Shown piece after piece: positions 1 to 9,028 of a stretch of DNA of 54,103 nucleotides (position 1 is the stretch's first letter; each line of letters begins with the position of its first letter). This DNA is from Legionella jamestowniensis (GTDB lineage Bacteria > Pseudomonadota > Gammaproteobacteria > Legionellales > Legionellaceae). A program made the position numbers and the translations under genes. The stretch lies in assembly GCF_001467745.1 (NCBI RefSeq), contig NZ_LNYG01000013.1, positions 1,650,939-1,705,041 on the forward strand, in the 5' to 3' direction. The notes under the pieces were generated by a model, which worked only from the letters and a program-made list of their open reading frames with translations, ran no database searches and was not told the origin of the DNA.

Positions 1-409
1 GCGTTTAACCCCATTCTGAAGAACCGTTATCTACAAAGTGAAGCGAAGAATCCCTCCGCTTTTGTATCATGCTTCGCCTTAAAGAGATCCTTCAAGCAGC
101 GTAGCTGCTTTCAGGATGACGTAGTTGGAGTACTCATCTCAGTTGATATAAACGTCATTCTGAACGTAGTGAAGAATCTTCTGTACCTTATCACTGCTGT
201 GATTTGTGAGCATACAATTAAGCTGTTAACTGAAATAATGCTATACTCGACGCGCATTAAGTAGAGAAATAATTTAGCGATGTAGGGATAGATTTCTGTC
301 AGTGATTCCTCATAGATAAACTATTCTCTGCAAATGCGAGCTTATAAACGGTTTTTTTGTCTTCGCTGTATGATCACTATAGCTTGAAATATACAAAGGA
401 TTTCGAAAG
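1..409. repeat. Non-coding upstream region with repeat remnants
   Basis: No gene is visible here. Positions 87-117 form an imperfect hairpin whose core is AAGCAGC, a 3-nt loop, GCTGCTT. A half-copy of the window's dispersed palindrome (CATTCTGAACGTAGTGAAGA) lies near 154-173. The last ~100 bases are AT-rich and should hold the pncB promoter. AAAGGA about 9 nt before the pncB ATG is its likely ribosome binding site. Confidence 0.55.
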
Positions 410-1813
410 ATGTTTAATTTTACGGGTAATTATACTGACAAGTATCAACTTACTATGGCGCAAATTTACTTTTTAAAAGGAGTAAAGGAGCCTGCCCTAT
501 TTGATTATTTTTTTCGAAAACTTCCTTTTAATGGAGGCTACGCAGTTTTTGCTGGTTTAAATGACTTATTAGAAATACTTGAAAATTTTCATTTCAAAAA
601 AGAAGAAATTGATTTCCTGAAAGAGCAGGGATTTGATGCTAATTTTCTTGCTTACCTAAAGGATTTTCGTTTTAAAGGCAATATCTTTTCGTGCCAGGAA
701 GGGGAGATAGTTTTTCCGGTTTGTCCCATTTTAACCGTTGAAGCGTCAATTATTGAAGCGCAGATTATAGAAACCATTCTCCTAAATACATTGAATTTTC
801 AAACCCTTATTGCAACAAAAGCTCGTCGTATGCGCTATGTGGCAGGAAAGCGGCAATTGATTGAATTTGGTTTAAGAAGAGCGCAAGGTCCTGGTGGTCT
901 TTATGCAAGCCGTGCGGCGATTATTGGTGGATTTAATGCCACCAGTAACGTTTATGCGGGGCAAAGGTACAAACTTCCAATAGCGGGAACAATGGCCCAT
1001 TCATTTATACAACGTTATGACGATGAATTAGAGGCTTTTCGCGATTTTTCTAATTTATGGCCAGAGGATTGTATTTTATTGGTGGATACTTATAACACCC
1101 TAGAAAGTGGATTGCCTAAAGCTATTGCAGTTGGTAAAGAAATGCAAAGAAGGGGGCAACCATTAAAAGGAATTCGCTTGGACAGTGGTGATTTGGCTTA
1201 TTTAGCGAAGGCTGCACGTGAAATGCTTGATGAAGCCGGTTTGCACCAAGTACAAATTATTGCCTCTAATCAATTGGATGAGTATGTGATTAAAAGTTTA
1301 ATTGATCAAGAGGCTCCTATCGATGCTTTTGGGGTGGGTACTAATCTAGTTGTTGGACATCCTGATGCTGCTCTCGATGGTGTTTATAAGTTAGCTTTTG
1401 CGAATGGCAAGCCCCGTATTAAGTTGTCTGAAAATATTAGTAAAATTACCTTGCCAGATAAAAAACAAGTTCTGCGCATTGTTAATGAAGAGGAAATTTT
1501 TTATGGTGCTGATGCTGTCGTTATAGAAAGCGAAAAGGATGTGACCCTGATGCACCATCCTTTTGATGTTTCAAGAAAACTCAGTTTGCAAAACTATAAA
1601 AAGGAACCTTTATTAAGAAAAGTAATGGAGAATGGTAAATCCTTACAACAAGCTATAACGCTTTCCAGTATAGTACAATACAGCCAGGAACGATTTAATC
1701 AATTACCTGAAGAATATAAAAGATTTGATAATCCACATATTTATAAAGTCGGATTAAGTTCTGCACTTAGAGATGAGCGTGATGCATTAATAAAGAAGTA
1801 TAAAATATTATGA
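410..1813 (+). CDS. pncB: Nicotinate phosphoribosyltransferase
   Basis: This cytosolic enzyme converts nicotinate and PRPP, with ATP hydrolysis, to nicotinate mononucleotide in the Preiss-Handler arm of NAD salvage. The 467-residue length fits the family. The phosphoribosyltransferase landmarks are visible: a GLRRAQGPGGLYASRAA segment (154-170), GTMAHSF with the family's phospho-accepting histidine at H197, and the PRPP/ribose-binding GIRLDSGDL segment. The start is an ATG preceded by AAAGGA. The stop overlaps the next start by 4 bases (ATGA), so pncB and pncA are translationally coupled. Together they turn nicotinamide into NaMN. Identification is secure; which PncB subclass it belongs to was not determined. 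Confidence 0.95.
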   Translation: MFNFTGNYTDKYQLTMAQIYFLKGVKEPALFDYFFRKLPFNGGYAVFAGLNDLLEILENFHFKKEEIDFLKEQGFDANFLAYLKDFRFKGNIFSCQEGEIVFPVCPILTVEASIIEAQIIETILLNTLNFQTLIATKARRMRYVAGKRQLIEFGLRRAQGPGGLYASRAAIIGGFNATSNVYAGQRYKLPIAGTMAHSFIQRYDDELEAFRDFSNLWPEDCILLVDTYNTLESGLPKAIAVGKEMQRRGQPLKGIRLDSGDLAYLAKAAREMLDEAGLHQVQIIASNQLDEYVIKSLIDQEAPIDAFGVGTNLVVGHPDAALDGVYKLAFANGKPRIKLSENISKITLPDKKQVLRIVNEEEIFYGADAVVIESEKDVTLMHHPFDVSRKLSLQNYKKEPLLRKVMENGKSLQQAITLSSIVQYSQERFNQLPEEYKRFDNPHIYKVGLSSALRDERDALIKKYKIL

Positions 1814-2418
1814 AAACATTAATTATTCTTGACGTACAAAATGATTTTTTACCGGGGGGTAGCCTTGCTGTTCCTAACAGTGAACCTATTATTCCAGTGA
1901 TTAATCAGCTATTACCTCGCTTTGAACTGGTGGTAGCCACTCAGGATTGGCATCCAGCAAATCATAAAAGTTTCGCGTCTAATCATATAGGCAAAGAGCC
2001 TTTTGAAAAAATAAAGTTACGAGGCAGAGAGCAAACGCTATGGCCAAATCATTGTGTACAAGGAACCTCTGGAGCTGAATTTCATCCTCAACTGGAAACG
2101 CACCCTATAGAAGCTATCTTTCGGAAGGGAACTGCGCCTGACATAGATAGTTATAGCGGCTTTTACGATAATGATCACAACAAAAGCACAGGCTTGTCTG
2201 GTTATTTAAAAGACAAAGGTGCCGATGATCTTTATTTTTGCGGGTTATGTGCGGATATATGTGTTTATTTTAGTATTAAAGATGCTCTAGCTGAGGGTTT
2301 TCAGTGTTCTTTAATAGAAGATGCTACTGCGCCTCTTAATCATGCTGTTTTTGAGAAAATAAGAGAAGAGTTAATTAGCAATGGTGTTCGTCTAATCAGG
2401 AGTGATCAGCTGATATAG
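1810..2418 (+). CDS. pncA: Nicotinamidase
   Basis: This enzyme hydrolyses nicotinamide to nicotinate and ammonia, feeding the pncB product encoded just upstream. The 202-residue isochorismatase-fold protein carries the full catalytic triad: D8 (LDVQNDF), K106 (FRKGTAP) and nucleophile C151 (CADICVY). It also has the metal ligands D46 and H48 (TQDWHP) and H81 (WPNHCVQGT). The start ATG overlaps the pncB stop. Substrate assignment to nicotinamide, rather than another isochorismatase substrate, rests on the metal-site motif and on the operon partner. Confidence 0.95.
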   Translation: MKTLIILDVQNDFLPGGSLAVPNSEPIIPVINQLLPRFELVVATQDWHPANHKSFASNHIGKEPFEKIKLRGREQTLWPNHCVQGTSGAEFHPQLETHPIEAIFRKGTAPDIDSYSGFYDNDHNKSTGLSGYLKDKGADDLYFCGLCADICVYFSIKDALAEGFQCSLIEDATAPLNHAVFEKIREELISNGVRLIRSDQLI

Positions 2419-2631
2419 CTTTTTCAGGGCACATAATAAATTTAGCATTGTCATCTTGCGAAAATTGCCGCCATCCTGAGCAAAGCGAAGAGCTCCAGCA
2501 GATAACTCCTTTATTTTTAAACAAAGAGATCTTTTGTTTTGCTCAGGGTAACGTCGTTTTGTTTGTATTTTACATAGAGTATGATTTTGCCCTTCAGGGC
2601 AATAATTTATTGTCTTTGCACAAGTAATTAT
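2419..2631. repeat. Intergenic palindromic repeat remnant
   Basis: Non-coding stretch after pncA. A perfect 10-bp inverted pair, CCTGAGCAAA at 2475-2484 and TTTGCTCAGG at 2538-2547, flanks AT-rich DNA. Wording such as ATCCTGAGCAAAGCGAAG resembles the degenerate palindromes at the start of the window. No terminator with a U-tract is visible. Confidence 0.5.
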
Positions 2632-2793
2632 TTATTCAGGTAATTTATCCACTAAATTATTTTCTGCTTTAGGTATAACCAACGCTTCTCCAAAATAGAC
2701 ACGCCCATCTTCTCGTATTCTAAGCTTAACTTCTTTCACCCAAGGTAATTTGTTTAAATAATCGAGGATAGTGTTAATAATGGGATAATAAAT
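2632..2793 (-). pseudogene. C-terminal remnant of a cation-efflux-like protein
   Basis: Downstream of the ABC gene, one minus-strand frame stays open for ~54 codons to a TAA but has no start codon and meets a TAA upstream. It reads like the cytoplasmic tail of a cation diffusion facilitator: a helix ending LNKLPWVKEVKLRI, then REDGRVYFGEALVIP, the beta strands typical of that tail. The transmembrane domain is absent, so this is best read as a gene remnant. The family call comes from the motif only and is moderate. Confidence 0.45.
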
Positions 2794-2794
2794 T

Positions 2795-5395
2795 TTACTC
2801 GGTTAATTGTCGTTTAGCCATGGTTTGAAATAATCCTTCCACTTTCATTAGTTCAATATAAGAACCCGATTGAACAACTTCTCCTTGTTGCATGACCAGT
2901 ATCAAATCAGCTTTTTCAATAGTGGATAATCGATGCGCGATAACAAGACGTGTCACGTTTAATTTTTCAAGGCTTTCAATAACAATAGCTTGTGTGAGAT
3001 TATCTAAAGAGCTAGTCGCCTCATCAAAAAATAAAATTCGCGGGCTTTTAGCAAGCGCTCTTGCTATTAATATTCGTTGGCGTTGTCCTCCAGATAATGT
3101 CCCGCCACGCTCAGAAATCACAGTATGCATCCCCATAGGCATTTTACGAATATCATCTGCCAAACCGGCCTTTTCTGCGGCTATCCAGGCGTCTTCCTGT
3201 GTCAGAGGGGCTGAGCCCACAATATTGTCAAAGAGCGTACCTGATATTAAAAAACTGTTTTGTAACACAACTCCACATTGCTCACGAACGCGTTGGATAT
3301 TTAATTGTTTAATATCGTGATCATCAAAAAAAATATTACCTTGGTCAGGCTTTTCAAATCCTAGCAGAAGGCGCAGCAGCGTTGATTTTCCTGAGCCTGA
3401 TGGGCCGGTAACTGCTACATACTGTCCGGGTTCAATGGAGAAGGATACGTTTTTAACAACTGTTTGCTCCTTAGTATAAGAGAAGCGTAGTTGGTCCACT
3501 TCCAATTTTCCTTTTAAAACGCCCGGATCATGCTTTCCGGCATGGATTTCTGGTATGTTTTCAATAATTGGGGTTAGCCGCTTCATAAGAGGAATACTGT
3601 TAATAACAGTACTAATAGCATCAGTCATTGCTAGCATGCCTGCAGCAAATTGTCCGAGTGCCGCATTAAAGGCTAGAAAAATACCCAAACTCAACGCGTT
3701 TTCACGGCTAACAAATTGGGCAAAAATAATTACAGACAGTAAAGTCAACCATAATGCATTTAAGCTCGATAATAAAGCGTTATACCAATTCGCTTTATAA
3801 GTTTCGTTTTTTATCTGGCTATTTTTGAGGGCCCATAACGAAAAGGCTGTTTTTTCGCGGCCTGTTGCTTGAATTTTTCCAATACCACCGAGTAGCTGAA
3901 TGACCATTCCAGAAAGTTCACCACTGATGGCTGTAACCGATTTGTAATGGGAAAGTTGTTTTTTGCTAATGAACAGCGTATAGATGCAAATAAGGAGAAT
4001 AATGAGTGTAGCAGTCAAAGCTAATCCGCGATCATAATAAAATAGCAGAGCCAGGCTAAAGAGAGAAAAAATCCCGCTCAGGAGGGAGTTTATGACTACG
4101 CCTGCCATAATTTGACGTACACTACTGGCTGCCATGGCTCTTTTAGCTAAATCGCCACTGGTAAATTCACGAAAAAAAGTAGCTGGAAGGCGAATAAGAC
4201 GATCCCAAATAGCAATCTCAAGATTAAGATTTAATTTACTTCCAATTCGAAGGACGGTAACTGCACGAACAAGCTCAAATAAACTTGCTGAAAGGGCCGC
4301 CACAGCTAAAGCCCAAATAATCTGTTTAAGTTGTGAGAAATTCCCTGCTGGGACGACTTGTTCAAATAAAACACCGGTAAACCAGGGGGGAACAAGACTG
4401 AGTATCGCTGCTAAAGAGCCTACCGTTATTAAACGCAGCAGATCACGTTGGGTGCCACGAAATGAAAAAGGAATTAAATTCCGGATTTTTAGTTTTTCTG
4501 AAGGCAAGGGGCAATAAATCTGCCAGGCTGTTAATGCAAAATGTTGAGCCTCCTTTGCTGTAAGTTTTTTTCTTACCCCATCGAGTGGATTAATCAAGAT
4601 TAGTCCATACGTTAACCTGGGAACTGCTAAATAGAACCCTTCTTCATTAGGTTTTTGTAATAATAAAGGATTCGTGGCACTACGCCACCATTTTGCGCCA
4701 AGTTGCACCTGACGTACCAACAGGCCTGATTTTTGAGTAATTTCTTCCATTGTGCCAATGTGAAGAAATTCAGGAATTATTAACTGATAAAAGTGCGCCA
4801 CATGCCGAATACAAAACGTTAAAGTGTTTTTTCGCCCGGCTTTACCAATAGCTGTGTAAGGCTGCAAAGTGGAAAGCATTTGTCCATAGGCACGTTTGAG
4901 TAAATTATTCTCAATTTTTTTTCGTTGAGTGGCACGTTGTTTTTCAGTTTGCCGAATTAAATGAGTTATCTTAATGAGTGACTCATGGATGTTTCTATAA
5001 AATCTTAAGGTTATTTCAGATTTGTTTTGTTTGCTCTTAATTAGCAATGCTTTGGAATCAGTGACTTTGTGTTGATGCAAATAATCTATAAAATGTTGCT
5101 GCCATTGACGTAATGCGGTGTTTTTTATGTCTTTCCAGTCAATAGGCGTAAGTTCAATGTCTACTGAGGAAGAGGCTAACAATTGCCACTTTGACTGAAT
5201 ATTGCTTCCTTTTAACCCGATCAGTAACTCACCTGTTCGCCAATGTCCCAGCGGGTAGCGCTTGCCAGATTCAATACCTTCCGTAGGAATCAAAAAAAGA
5301 TCAACATTGCCTTTGGCAATTAGATAGTTGCAATCTATTTCAAATAAATCAAACTCCCGACCAAGGGAATGAATAATTGATTGATCATTCATCAC
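2795..5395 (-). CDS. NHLM-type peptide exporter, second ABC protein
   Basis: Inner-membrane ABC transporter with fused ATPase, 866 residues. Residues 20-70 resemble the cyclic-nucleotide-binding-like N-terminal domain of NHLM second ABC proteins (IAKGNVDLFLIP, then a RTGELLIG turn). Residues 225-300 hold the WWR...PLL and LINPLDGVRKKLT segments usual before the membrane domain in that family, and the membrane helices span roughly 315-600. The nucleotide-binding domain has Walker A GPSGSGKST, signature LSGGQRQR, Walker B ILFFDEATSSLD and an IAHRLSTI switch histidine, so it should be ATP-competent. There is no C39 peptidase; that lies in the upstream partner, whose stop directly abuts this start. 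The substrate is presumably a leader-bearing small peptide, which is inferred. Confidence 0.85.
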   Translation of the reverse strand: MMNDQSIIHSLGREFDLFEIDCNYLIAKGNVDLFLIPTEGIESGKRYPLGHWRTGELLIGLKGSNIQSKWQLLASSSVDIELTPIDWKDIKNTALRQWQQHFIDYLHQHKVTDSKALLIKSKQNKSEITLRFYRNIHESLIKITHLIRQTEKQRATQRKKIENNLLKRAYGQMLSTLQPYTAIGKAGRKNTLTFCIRHVAHFYQLIIPEFLHIGTMEEITQKSGLLVRQVQLGAKWWRSATNPLLLQKPNEEGFYLAVPRLTYGLILINPLDGVRKKLTAKEAQHFALTAWQIYCPLPSEKLKIRNLIPFSFRGTQRDLLRLITVGSLAAILSLVPPWFTGVLFEQVVPAGNFSQLKQIIWALAVAALSASLFELVRAVTVLRIGSKLNLNLEIAIWDRLIRLPATFFREFTSGDLAKRAMAASSVRQIMAGVVINSLLSGIFSLFSLALLFYYDRGLALTATLIILLICIYTLFISKKQLSHYKSVTAISGELSGMVIQLLGGIGKIQATGREKTAFSLWALKNSQIKNETYKANWYNALLSSLNALWLTLLSVIIFAQFVSRENALSLGIFLAFNAALGQFAAGMLAMTDAISTVINSIPLMKRLTPIIENIPEIHAGKHDPGVLKGKLEVDQLRFSYTKEQTVVKNVSFSIEPGQYVAVTGPSGSGKSTLLRLLLGFEKPDQGNIFFDDHDIKQLNIQRVREQCGVVLQNSFLISGTLFDNIVGSAPLTQEDAWIAAEKAGLADDIRKMPMGMHTVISERGGTLSGGQRQRILIARALAKSPRILFFDEATSSLDNLTQAIVIESLEKLNVTRLVIAHRLSTIEKADLILVMQQGEVVQSGSYIELMKVEGLFQTMAKRQLTE

Positions 5396-7567
5396 TTAAG
5401 CCTCGCTTGCCAATAAATGGCAATAAGCCCCTTTAATGGCTAATAACTCTTCATGTGTCCCTCGTTCAACCACTTGACCTCCTTCCAGTACAATAATCTC
5501 GTCTGAGTCACGTATGGTGCTTAATCGGTGGGAGATAATTAAAAGGGTGCAGCCTAATTGCCGTAAATGTGAATCTATCATTTGTTCCATTTGAGGATCG
5601 AGTGCAGAAGTGGCTTCATCCAGAATAAGTATACTCGGTTTTTGAAGTAGAGCACGCGCTATTTCTAAACGCTGCCGTTGTCCGCCGCTAAAATTGGAGC
5701 CTCCTTCACTAATCATGCTTTCATAACCTTGCTCCCGTTCACCAGCAATGGCTTCGTGCATTAAAACTGCCTTACAGGCATTGAGAATTTCCTCGTCTGG
5801 AATGGTGGGATTCCATAACGTCAAATTTTCTTTTAAGGTAGCATGGAATAAATTAATGTCCTGATCAATGCTGGCTATTGAATTAATTTTTATTTCGTTG
5901 GGGATGTCTTGAAGCGGTTTTCCATCAATGCGTATATTTCCCGTCCATGGTTGATAGTGCCCTAGCAAAAGTTTGCCAATAGTAGATTTACCGCTCCCGG
6001 AACTACCTACAAGCGCTACTCGCTTACCTGGTTTAATTTCCAGGGAAAAATTAACTAACAGAGGTTCGGCTAAGGGGCTATAACCAAACGTGATTTTATC
6101 AAAAACCACATGACCTGTTAGTTTATGATTTTCGGGAAATTCATTGGTTTGAGGTTTGATATAACGTGGTGCTAGTCGATGTGAAGTAATATCTTTTACA
6201 GTAAATAAGTCGGCTGAAATCTCCTGTACTTTTCCTGCCAGCATTACCAGCATTTTAATTGGAGAAATAAAACCACGATACAAAATTTGGAAACCTATCA
6301 CAGTACCAATAGTCATTTCTCCCAAAATAGTTAACCAGGCACCGATACCCAGAATTATAGTATTGGTAAGTAAATCCAATGCCATGGGGACTATTGAGGA
6401 GGCATCTCTTGTCCAGCCTAATTGTTGTTCTGCCAGCAAATGATTGGCATGCATACCGCTAAATTTGCGAAAAAAATCATTTTCAGCACCGGATGCTTTG
6501 TAAGTTTCTATAAGCTGTAGTCCACTAACAGCAGTACTCATTAACCCATTGATTGCTTTTGTTTGGCGTTGACTTTCACTGGCTCGTCGATTGGCAATAA
6601 GCAATAGCGTTATAATATTGATAAGGGTGGTAAATATAACCAAAAGAGTCAACGGTACGCTAAGCAGGAATAAAATCATAAGATATATTAAAGCTAGCAT
6701 CAAATTAACCATGTTTGTGCCAAACTGTTGAGAAACCAAATTGGCTATAGCGTCACTGGATTGCAAACGGTTAAGGATATCCCCAAGATAACGTTGATTA
6801 AAAAAAGACATCGGAAGCCGCAGTAAATGCCAGAAAAAAGTTGAACCATTCACCAAAGCCATTTTAGTTTCCAGACGGGCCAGCATTATTCGTTGATACC
6901 AGGTTAATAGGCCACTAAAAAGGGCTGCTACGATTAGGCCTAACAATACAGGTCTTTGCCAGTTCGTTAATTGTTGTACTAATACCTCATCAATAAAAAT
7001 TTTATTTAATGTCGCAATAGCAATCCCTGGAATAGCTAAAGACAACGTTGTTAAAATAATGAAAAATACTGCTGCTTGAGAGTGACGTAAACGATTAAAC
7101 AAGCTGGGTAGAATTCTAGGTTTATTGCCTGCTTTTACGAACTGAAGACTAGGTTTTAGTTCAAGAATTATTCCTGTGAAGCCTTCATCAAATTCTTCCC
7201 AGGTTAAAGTACGAGACCCATAGGCCGGATCATTAATATAAACAGCATGCTTACTTGCTCCTTCCAGAACGACGAAATGGTTGAATTCCCAATGAATAAT
7301 TGCTGGCAATTGAGAGTCAATGATTTCCTCAGGTTCGATACTGTAAGCTTCAACTTCCATTCCATGCTTTTCAGCAGCGCGATAGATATTGTCAGCCCTA
7401 CTTCCATCACGAGAAACACCACAGTCATTTCGTAATACATCAAGAGGAACCCATCGACCATAATGGGCTAGCACAATACCAAGGGCGACAGCGCCACATT
7501 CGACAGCTTCTATTTGTAAGACGGTCGGCGTTTTTTTTATCTGATTGATTACTCTGTCAAATAACAT
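5396..7567 (-). CDS. NHLM-type C39 peptidase / ABC exporter
   Basis: Peptidase-containing ABC transporter, 723 residues. The N-terminal C39 domain has a complete site: Q18, nucleophile C24 (QIEAVECGAVALG), H97 (FNHFVV) and D113 (NDPAYG). Such domains cut double-glycine-type leaders while exporting the core peptide. The membrane domain spans about 155-450. The ATPase domain has Walker A GSSGSGKST, signature FSGGQRQR, Walker B ILILDEATSALD and ISHRLSTI. It sits 7 bases after the HlyD-like gene and abuts the second ABC gene, so the three form one operon. The intact catalytic residues argue that the system is functional and that a precursor exists somewhere in the genome, but none is visible next to it. 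Confidence 0.9.
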   Translation of the reverse strand: MLFDRVINQIKKTPTVLQIEAVECGAVALGIVLAHYGRWVPLDVLRNDCGVSRDGSRADNIYRAAEKHGMEVEAYSIEPEEIIDSQLPAIIHWEFNHFVVLEGASKHAVYINDPAYGSRTLTWEEFDEGFTGIILELKPSLQFVKAGNKPRILPSLFNRLRHSQAAVFFIILTTLSLAIPGIAIATLNKIFIDEVLVQQLTNWQRPVLLGLIVAALFSGLLTWYQRIMLARLETKMALVNGSTFFWHLLRLPMSFFNQRYLGDILNRLQSSDAIANLVSQQFGTNMVNLMLALIYLMILFLLSVPLTLLVIFTTLINIITLLLIANRRASESQRQTKAINGLMSTAVSGLQLIETYKASGAENDFFRKFSGMHANHLLAEQQLGWTRDASSIVPMALDLLTNTIILGIGAWLTILGEMTIGTVIGFQILYRGFISPIKMLVMLAGKVQEISADLFTVKDITSHRLAPRYIKPQTNEFPENHKLTGHVVFDKITFGYSPLAEPLLVNFSLEIKPGKRVALVGSSGSGKSTIGKLLLGHYQPWTGNIRIDGKPLQDIPNEIKINSIASIDQDINLFHATLKENLTLWNPTIPDEEILNACKAVLMHEAIAGEREQGYESMISEGGSNFSGGQRQRLEIARALLQKPSILILDEATSALDPQMEQMIDSHLRQLGCTLLIISHRLSTIRDSDEIIVLEGGQVVERGTHEELLAIKGAYCHLLASEA

Positions 7568-7574
7568 GATAGCT

Positions 7575-8822
7575 TTAGTCTATTCCTAAAAATTGTTTAA
7601 TAGCTGGTACGACCAAAGTAATTGGAGGTTGTGTTTTGATAACAATATCGGCGGTGCATAAAGTTCCATTTGTAATAATCATATTAGGTCCTTTTGAGGT
7701 AGTCCATTTAAAACGGCTTGGTGTATTCGCCTCTTTTAAATCAATACGCACGTACAACTGAGGGCCATCTTTGGTAAAGTTTTCGACTAATTTTTCATTG
7801 GATAGAACGGCCATCATGCTGCTGTGGGTACTGGGAAAACTGGCGACGGTCTCAACCACCCCTAAAATACTGCCATATTCCTGTTTTTTGACGGTACTGG
7901 GTACGACATGGGCTACCATGCCGGGAAGGATAACTTTACCCATCCCTGCAGGCACATAAACCGCTGCATCTATTGTTTCAGCATAGGGTTCTATGTCCAT
8001 AACCTTACTGCCCGTCTGAACAATTTCACCCGGTTTGCCAAGGATATTAATGATTTCCCCATCCACAGGACTGACAATAATGCTGTGAACCTTAATTTTT
8101 TTTTGAACTAGAGCCAACTCCATTTGTGCTTGCAGAATACGATTCTTAAGCTCTATTATCCGCTGTTGATTAGCTTCTGTACGCCGTTTAAATTCGATAA
8201 TGTTGTCGGTCATTTTTTTTTGGATTTCATCGCGCTCTTGTATTTCTTTAAAATAATTACTTTTTAAATCTGCCAGCTCTTGCCGTGATACAGCTTTACC
8301 TACAAGTTTTTCACGTTCTGCAATAGCGCTTTTTAAGTACTCCAAATGCAAATTGGCATTTCTTAAATCACTGGCCCAATTTGCTTGAAGGACTGCATTC
8401 TTTTCCTGCTCAAGTTTAAAATCCTTTTGAATAAATTGCTGTAAATCATTAAGCTGCCTTTGCAGGGTGCCAAGAAGTTGTTGTTTATTTTCTAATTCCA
8501 AATTAAGAAGAGGGAGCTTAAGGGTTGCCAGTTGTTGTCCTTTTTTAACGATTTCGCCGATTTCTACGTCAATTGTTAATAAACGTCCTGATTCTTCGGC
8601 GATAGCGTCATAAATTTTTTGTCCACCACTGATTAAGATACCGTTTCCTGATATTCGGGTATCAATTCGACCCCATATAGACCAGGCAACAATCATTAGT
8701 AGAAGTAAGGCCAATGCTATCAGTATTAACCAATTTAATGGGGAAACAATTCGAAAAAGGTTGTCTAATTTTTCAGGGTTATTTAACCGAAGAAGACTTT
8801 TTTCTCGAAACAATTTTGGCAT
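7575..8822 (-). CDS. NHLM-type HlyD-family secretion adaptor
   Basis: Periplasmic adaptor (membrane fusion) protein with one N-terminal membrane anchor (about residues 25-50), a biotinyl/lipoyl-like hairpin, a long coiled coil (about 105-245) and a closing beta-barrel region. The opening (FREKSLLRLNNPEKLDNLFR, then a SPLNW anchor) is characteristic of NHLM-system HlyD proteins rather than RTX-type HlyD. I placed the start at the ATG of MPKLFREK; an in-frame TTG five codons upstream would give the longer form, and neither has a strong ribosome binding site. It is the first gene of the exporter operon. It would bridge the two inner-membrane ABC proteins to an outer-membrane channel, and no TolC homologue is encoded here. 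Confidence 0.85.
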   Translation of the reverse strand: MPKLFREKSLLRLNNPEKLDNLFRIVSPLNWLILIALALLLLMIVAWSIWGRIDTRISGNGILISGGQKIYDAIAEESGRLLTIDVEIGEIVKKGQQLATLKLPLLNLELENKQQLLGTLQRQLNDLQQFIQKDFKLEQEKNAVLQANWASDLRNANLHLEYLKSAIAEREKLVGKAVSRQELADLKSNYFKEIQERDEIQKKMTDNIIEFKRRTEANQQRIIELKNRILQAQMELALVQKKIKVHSIIVSPVDGEIINILGKPGEIVQTGSKVMDIEPYAETIDAAVYVPAGMGKVILPGMVAHVVPSTVKKQEYGSILGVVETVASFPSTHSSMMAVLSNEKLVENFTKDGPQLYVRIDLKEANTPSRFKWTTSKGPNMIITNGTLCTADIVIKTQPPITLVVPAIKQFLGID

Positions 8823-9006
8823 TAGAACAATATCCAAATCATGCGATGTATGTTTTCAGTATATCCTTGATATTCAAAGATTTCGAATCTTGATGATAAG
8901 TTTACGAAAAGATAGTATAGGCCAGCACTAAGCTATAAATCCCTGTTAAATAAACGCGGGAAGTAGGTAGGCGAGCTCAAGTTGGGCAATCAACGATAAG
9001 AACCTG

Positions 9007-9022
9007 CAAGGAATGTTCCTTG
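9007..9022. other. 16-bp perfect palindrome after eamA-like gene
   Basis: CAAGGAATGTTCCTTG pairs 7 bp around a 2-nt centre, a few bases beyond the stop of the minus-strand exporter gene. No U-tract follows, so it is not a standard intrinsic terminator. It may be an mRNA 3'-end hairpin or a protein-binding site. Confidence 0.3.
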
Positions 9023-9028
9023 ATAAAT

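Noticed and set aside
4134-4517. 127-codon plus-strand frame opposite the second ABC gene
   Set aside because: The minus-strand ABC protein is intact through this stretch; the frame is basic and low in recognisable structure.
2795-8822. Classical RTX type I secretion (Lss-like) system
   Set aside because: The C39 domain has an intact Cys, there are two ABC proteins, and the HlyD N terminus is of the NHLM kind, so it is not the HlyB/LssB layout.
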